Assembly: GCA_049680295.1 (NCBI GenBank)
Contig: JBAUHN010000072.1
Span: 1 to 8,079 of the forward strand
Length of the DNA: 8,079 nt
Source: JBAUHN01 sp049680295
Lineage (GTDB): Bacteria > Pseudomonadota > Alphaproteobacteria > Rhodobacterales > Rhodobacteraceae
Direction of reading: 5' to 3'
Notes under the pieces: generated by a model
What the model was told of the DNA's origin: nothing
Database searches by the model: none
What the model saw: only the letters and a program-made list of their open reading frames with translations
Position numbers and translations under genes: made by a program
Shown: piece after piece, positions 6,088-8,079 of the stretch
Layout of the letters: each line of letters opens with the position of its first letter
How positions within the stretch are numbered: the stretch's first letter is position 1

Positions 6088-7242
6088 ATGTCCCATGAAC
6101 TAGACTTTGCCCAATTCAGCTTCGGTACACAGGTCCGAAAATCCCCTTATTCCGACGCCGCTTTGCGTTGGGGGGCCAAGGGATTCTCCGTCTACAACCA
6201 CATGTACATCCCCCGCGATTTTGGCGACCCGGGTCAGAATTTCTGGAACCTGGTCAATGAGGCGATCTTGTGTGACGTCTCTGTCGAACGTCAGGTCGAG
6301 ATCAAAGGACCGGACGCGGCAAAGTTCACCCAATTCCTCAGCTGCCGTGATCTTTCGAAATGTGAGGTCGGACAATGTAAATACGTACTGATTACCGACC
6401 AGAGCGGCGGGATCATCAACGATCCGATTCTTCTGAAACTGGCCGAGGATCATTTTTGGCTGTCCATTGCGGACAGTGACGTCCTGCTCTGGGCGAGCGG
6501 TATTGCGGTGAATTCCGGCATGGATGTGGAGATTTCCGAACCCGACGTGTCACCGTTGCAGCTGCAAGGCCCCAAATCCCGCGAGGTCCTGCGCGCGGCC
6601 TTTGGCGACACACCCACAGAACTAAAATACTACCGGTTCATGGAATTCGACTGGGAAGGTGTCCCCTTGATCATTTCGCGCACCGGATGGTCAAGCGAGC
6701 TTGGCTACGAGATTTTCCTACGCGATGGATCAGCGGGTGACAGGCTTTGGGAACATCTGATGGCCGTTGGCACGCCTTTGGGTCTAAAGCCCGGCCACAC
6801 ATCAAGCATTCGCCGAATTGAGGCGGGCATGTTGTCGTATCACGCGGACATGACCCTTGCGAACAACCCCTATGAGCTAGGCATGGGGCGTCTTGTCGAT
6901 CTGGACATGGAGGCTGATTTTGTCAGCAAAGCGGCCCTAACCAAAATCAAAGACACGGGCGTCTCTCAACAGCTTGTCGGTCTCGAAATTGATGGCGATC
7001 CATTCATCGGGTCCAACGACTTTTTCTGGCCGGTAATGAAGAATGGCGTGCAGGTTGGCACGGTTACCTCCGCGATCTATTCTCCAAGACTGGAAAAGAA
7101 CATCGCACTTGCAATGATCAGTATCAAACACGCAGCATCAGGCGGGACCCTACAGGTAGATAAGTTGAGCGAAACGCGTGCGTGCACTGTCGTGCCGATT
7201 CCATTTTACGACCCCAAGAAATCGCTTGCCTCAGCGAGCTGA
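6088..7242 (+). CDS. DmdA-like tetrahydrofolate-dependent demethylase (GcvT/aminomethyltransferase family)
   Basis: This 384-residue protein has the folate-binding fold shared by glycine-cleavage T protein and DMSP demethylase DmdA. DmdA transfers a methyl group of DMSP to tetrahydrofolate, leaving methylmercaptopropionate. Features seen are the N-terminal VRKSPYSDAALRWGAKGFSVYNHM at about 16-39 (the AKGFSVYNHM stretch is DmdA-like), the DVSVERQVEIKGPDA segment at 63-77, GGIINDPILLKL at 107-118, PDVSPLQLQGPKS at 152-164, RTGWSSELGYEIFL at 198-211, RRIEAGMLSYHADM at 242-255, and a C-terminal barrel with TSAIYSPRLEKNIALAM. These resemble DmdA more than housekeeping GcvT, which normally sits with gcvH and gcvP. 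The C-terminal FYDPKKSLASAS belongs to a sister group I recall from roseobacters, so orthology with proven DmdA is uncertain and the methyl donor may differ. It starts 29 bases after the ligase stop with only a weak TGGA as Shine-Dalgarno. It is the last gene of the string. Confidence 0.78.
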   Translation: MSHELDFAQFSFGTQVRKSPYSDAALRWGAKGFSVYNHMYIPRDFGDPGQNFWNLVNEAILCDVSVERQVEIKGPDAAKFTQFLSCRDLSKCEVGQCKYVLITDQSGGIINDPILLKLAEDHFWLSIADSDVLLWASGIAVNSGMDVEISEPDVSPLQLQGPKSREVLRAAFGDTPTELKYYRFMEFDWEGVPLIISRTGWSSELGYEIFLRDGSAGDRLWEHLMAVGTPLGLKPGHTSSIRRIEAGMLSYHADMTLANNPYELGMGRLVDLDMEADFVSKAALTKIKDTGVSQQLVGLEIDGDPFIGSNDFFWPVMKNGVQVGTVTSAIYSPRLEKNIALAMISIKHAASGGTLQVDKLSETRACTVVPIPFYDPKKSLASAS

Positions 7243-7248
7243 ATGGAC

Positions 7249-7278
7249 CGCTGCATAGGTTTAATCGCCTGTGCAGCG
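7249..7278 (+). terminator. Hairpin just after the operon; possible terminator
   Basis: CGCTGCATAGG (7249-7259) pairs with CCTGTGCAGCG (7268-7278), an 11-base stem with one G-U wobble and an eight-base loop, seven bases past the stop of the DmdA-like gene. Only TTT follows a few bases later, so it is not a canonical Rho-independent terminator. It could stop transcription weakly or protect the 3' end of the mRNA. Confidence 0.5.
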
Positions 7279-7592
7279 AAGCGTTTCCCGCCGTTGCAGT
7301 CCGTGTTTGAAAATACGGAGCATAAGTGAATTCCCTGACTACGATCATAGAAAACGACGGTTTCGTGTTGCCGAATTGGAAGCAGACATTGGTGCATACC
7401 GTAGCGAAAGTTAACAATGTCCCGCACACCGACGATTCAGTCGAAAAAATGCTGTGCGGTGCATGAATGGCAGCAATGCGAAAGCTGCACCGCATCGTCC
7501 CACGGGTCGGCCAAAGTCGGCTCAGGGCCGTGAGTGACGCCGCGTTGAATGCAAAGGTCGACTCTTATCAAAGCTAGGTATGAACCGTTCAG
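7279..7592. other. Gene-free stretch with a 9-base inverted repeat
   Basis: I see no credible gene here. Reading frames on both strands are short, lack Shine-Dalgarno sites and show no family signature. The one clear structure is the perfect inverted repeat TGCGGTGCA (7455-7463) and TGCACCGCA (7486-7494) around 22 bases. The stretch separates the plus-strand operon from the converging minus-strand DUF6429 gene and may be decayed accessory DNA. Confidence 0.45.
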
Positions 7593-7829
7593 TCAACGCT
7601 TGGCCGCATTGGTAAAAAGGGCTTCGAACAATTCTTCTGAAAGGCGCAGGCCGTCTTTTGTGAGCACCACCGACTTCGCCTTGCCGACCGGATCCAAGAT
7701 GAGTCCTTTTTTGTGCAGCCGATCGAGCACATCCCAGTCGTGACTTTTCCAGGCCCGGTGCCCGTCGTGCAGCGTCAGCCAGAGCAGCGCCAAAACCGCG
7801 TCGTCAATGTTGTCCTCATTGATCTCCAT
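7593..7829 (-). CDS. DUF6429 family small protein
   Basis: This encodes a 78-residue protein from the ATG at 7829. The body resembles DUF6429 proteins as I know them: MEINEDNIDDAVLALLWLTL at the N-terminus, then HRAWKSHDWDVLDRLHKKGL, DPVGKAKSVVLT at 46-57 and GLRLSEELFEALF near the C-terminus. The helix-rich pattern with DRLHKKGLI and KSVVLTKDGL is compatible with a winged-helix-like fold, but its function is unknown. Such genes are often met near insertion sequences and in accessory DNA, which fits the repeats on its 5' side. An upstream in-frame ATG at 7883 would add 18 hydrophobic-leaning residues. I reject it because the family usually begins at the MEI-type Met, although neither start has a clear Shine-Dalgarno. 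It converges on the sulfur operon and is unlikely to share its function. Confidence 0.75.
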   Translation of the reverse strand: MEINEDNIDDAVLALLWLTLHDGHRAWKSHDWDVLDRLHKKGLILDPVGKAKSVVLTKDGLRLSEELFEALFTNAAKR

Positions 7830-7896
7830 AGTAGCAGGAAACGCCAGCAATAAGGGTTTCGTCAAGCTGCAAACCAAGTGCATGGCTAAGTGACCA

Positions 7897-7988
7897 AGGG
7901 TTGCTCTGGGCCGTTTGCACTAGGGCAGGGTTGCTCTGGGCCGTTTGCACTAGGGCAGGGTTGCTCTGGGCCGTTTGCACTAGGGCAG
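7897..7988. repeat. Three exact 30-base tandem repeats
   Basis: The 30-base unit starting AGGGTTGCTCTGGGCCGTTT recurs without mismatch at 7897-7926, 7927-7956 and 7957-7986, with two further matching bases. Each unit junction contains the near-palindrome TGCACTAGGGCA (7916-7927, 7946-7957, 7976-7987), which has one mismatched pair. No spacers intervene, so it is not a CRISPR. It lies between the minus-strand DUF6429 start and an ATG at 8076, so an operator or iteron-like array, or part of a mobile element end, are possible. Confidence 0.92.
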
Positions 7989-7996
7989 ATGGAATG

Positions 7997-8073
7997 GTTG
8001 CCGCCCTCCCTTAACGGCATCACAATGTGCCAAGGTGGTGATGTTTACAGCCACAAACAGAGAGGACGGCAAC
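7997..8073. repeat. Nested inverted repeat before an edge ATG
   Basis: GTTGCCGCCCTCCCT (7997-8011) and AGAGAGGACGGCAAC (8059-8073) are inverted copies matching at 13 of 15 positions. Inside them CATCAC (8018-8023) and GTGATG (8038-8043) form a second perfect inverted repeat. The structure could be a folded RNA leader or the end of a mobile element. The outer right arm carries the Shine-Dalgarno of the next possible gene, so folding would hide it. Confidence 0.7.
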
Positions 8074-8079
8074 AAATGG
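8061..8079 (+). promoter_or_regulatory. Shine-Dalgarno and start codon of a possible gene leaving the window
   Basis: AGAGGA at 8061-8066 lies nine bases before ATG at 8076-8078, and the window ends one base later. Nothing of the product can be read. A transposase is a guess from the surrounding repeats only. Confidence 0.4.

Noticed and set aside
7124..7495. Minus-strand frame across the end of the DmdA-like gene and the following gap
   Set aside because: It is a low-complexity mix of residues without motifs, overlaps a real gene end, and spans the hairpin at 7249-7278.
7897..7988. CRISPR array
   Set aside because: The copies are directly abutting with no spacers and no cas genes are in view.

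Overview
The window reads as a chromosomal or plasmid segment of a marine alphaproteobacterium, most likely Rhodobacterales of the Roseobacter group. This is inferred from the gene content (organosulfur catabolism, DmdA-like and DmdB-like proteins), the moderately high GC, and protein sequences that resemble roseobacter families I remember. No rRNA, tRNA or other direct taxonomic marker is present.

Positions 46-7242 hold eight tightly packed plus-strand genes, probably one operon. In order they are: a methanethiol oxidase / selenium-binding protein 56 (mtoX), a plant-type [2Fe-2S] ferredoxin, a small CoA-binding Rossmann protein, a single-domain rhodanese, a Blh/ETHE1-type persulfide dioxygenase, an ECHDC3-like crotonase without the usual catalytic glutamates, a medium-chain AMP-forming acyl-CoA synthetase (DmdB/ACSF2-like), and a DmdA/GcvT-family tetrahydrofolate-dependent demethylase-like protein. 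Several junctions overlap (GTGA, ATGA) or abut. The only sizeable internal gap is 122 bases before the rhodanese, and it contains a hairpin.

Together the genes suggest catabolism of a methylated sulfur compound such as DMSP or a relative. A DmdA-like protein would remove one methyl group to folate. The ligase would activate the resulting methylthio acid as a CoA thioester. Released methanethiol would be oxidised by MtoX to formaldehyde, hydrogen peroxide and sulfide. The rhodanese and persulfide dioxygenase would take sulfane sulfur to sulfite or thiosulfate. No sulfide:quinone oxidoreductase, DmdC dehydrogenase or competent DmdD hydratase is in the window, so the route is incomplete here and its true substrate is open.

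After the operon (7243-7592) there is a hairpin just past the last stop codon and a stretch with no credible gene. From 7593 the character changes to accessory DNA: a minus-strand DUF6429 gene, three exact copies of a 30-base tandem repeat (7897-7988), and a nested inverted repeat (7997-8073) ending just before an ATG with a Shine-Dalgarno sequence at the window edge. This end looks like the flank or leader of a mobile element, but the element itself lies outside the window.
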